64,000 bases of DNA from Prionace glauca (taxonomy: Eukaryota; Chordata; Chondrichthyes; Carcharhiniformes; Carcharhinidae), in the NCBI GenBank assembly GCA_037974335.1, contig CM075760.1:15742059-15806058 (forward strand), given 5' to 3'. Within the stretch, counting starts at the first letter, position 1. Each line of letters starts with the position of its first letter. The notes beneath the pieces are model-generated. The model saw nothing but the letters and a program-made list of their open reading frames with translations, had not been told where the DNA came from and ran no database searches. Positions 63,943-64,000 of the stretch are shown here, in pieces. A program made the position numbers and the translations under genes.

Positions 63943-63981
63943 TGTTCTTGTCCGGGCCCAGCCCTGGTTCCTCTCGCTGTG
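63943..63981 (-). promoter_or_regulatory. VH recombination signal, 23-bp spacer
   Basis: The sense strand reads heptamer CACAGCG (63975-63981), 23 bases and nonamer ACAAGAACA (63943-63951). The heptamer has one change from consensus and the nonamer two. Confidence 0.88.
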
Positions 63982-64000
63982 CCATCTTGCACAGTAATAG
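63982..64000 (-). CDS. IgM VH segment, 3' end only
   Basis: The last 19 bases before the RSS encode YYCARW in the sense direction, the FR3 end of a VH domain. The rest of the VH exon, leader and promoter lie beyond the window. The spacing of VH to D1 (about 400 bp), D1 to D2 and D2 to JH (each about 390 bp) is typical of shark Ig clusters. Confidence 0.88.

Overview
The window reads as genomic DNA of a cartilaginous fish, most likely a shark. The evidence is a cluster-type IgM locus in which one VH, two D, one JH and four Cmu exons lie on the minus strand, dense CR1-type LINEs with octamer tails, and tRNA-derived SINEs of the HE1 type. Apart from intact reading frames in two GPCR genes and the Ig/TCR exons, nearly all long open frames are retroelement fragments or artefacts of low-complexity repeats.

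Layout. 0-1.3 kb: terminal exon of a GPR139-like GPCR. 1.3-9.3 kb: purine-rich simple sequence, a foldback element inside a SINE, a broken Ty3/gypsy relic and three CR1 LINEs. 9.6-11.6 kb (minus): a TCR alpha/delta-type V gene whose leader intron holds a CR1 insertion and whose leader frame is interrupted. 12.8-17.0 kb: nested LINE/SINE insertions. 17.1-18.0 kb: a CpG-rich, promoter-like block with a 33-bp minisatellite in which every unit carries a YY1-type CCATCTTG site. 19.4-20.4 kb (plus): an intact TCR alpha/delta-type V gene with a good 23-spacer RSS. 22-37 kb: about 15 tRNA genes and tRNA pseudogenes (Asn, Glu, Val, Leu, Thr) on segmentally duplicated units, with different anticodons in paralogous copies. 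38.9-40.5 kb: a complete two-exon GPR139-like gene. 43.3-64.0 kb (minus): the IgM heavy-chain cluster.

IgM cluster in transcription order: VH end with 23-RSS at the window edge, D1 (12/22), D2 (12/12), JH (23), an 11.4-kb J-C intron, CH1, CH2, CH3, CH4 with secretory tail and poly(A) signal, then TM1 and TM2. All exon phases agree, so both secreted and membrane mu chains can be read. The J-C intron holds 1.3-kb tandem duplications near JH, an exact octamer, long GTGAG-type repeats and, 0.9-1.75 kb upstream of CH1, a tract that is G-rich on the sense strand and studded with AGCT. That composition and position recall a mammalian S-mu switch region.

The most interesting points are the close linkage of TCR V segments to an IgM cluster, the switch-like tract, the RSS layout that orders V-D1-D2-J joining under the 12/23 rule, and the tRNA array with anticodon diversification. 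Splice sites, RSS and tRNA calls were read by eye. No database search or folding was run.
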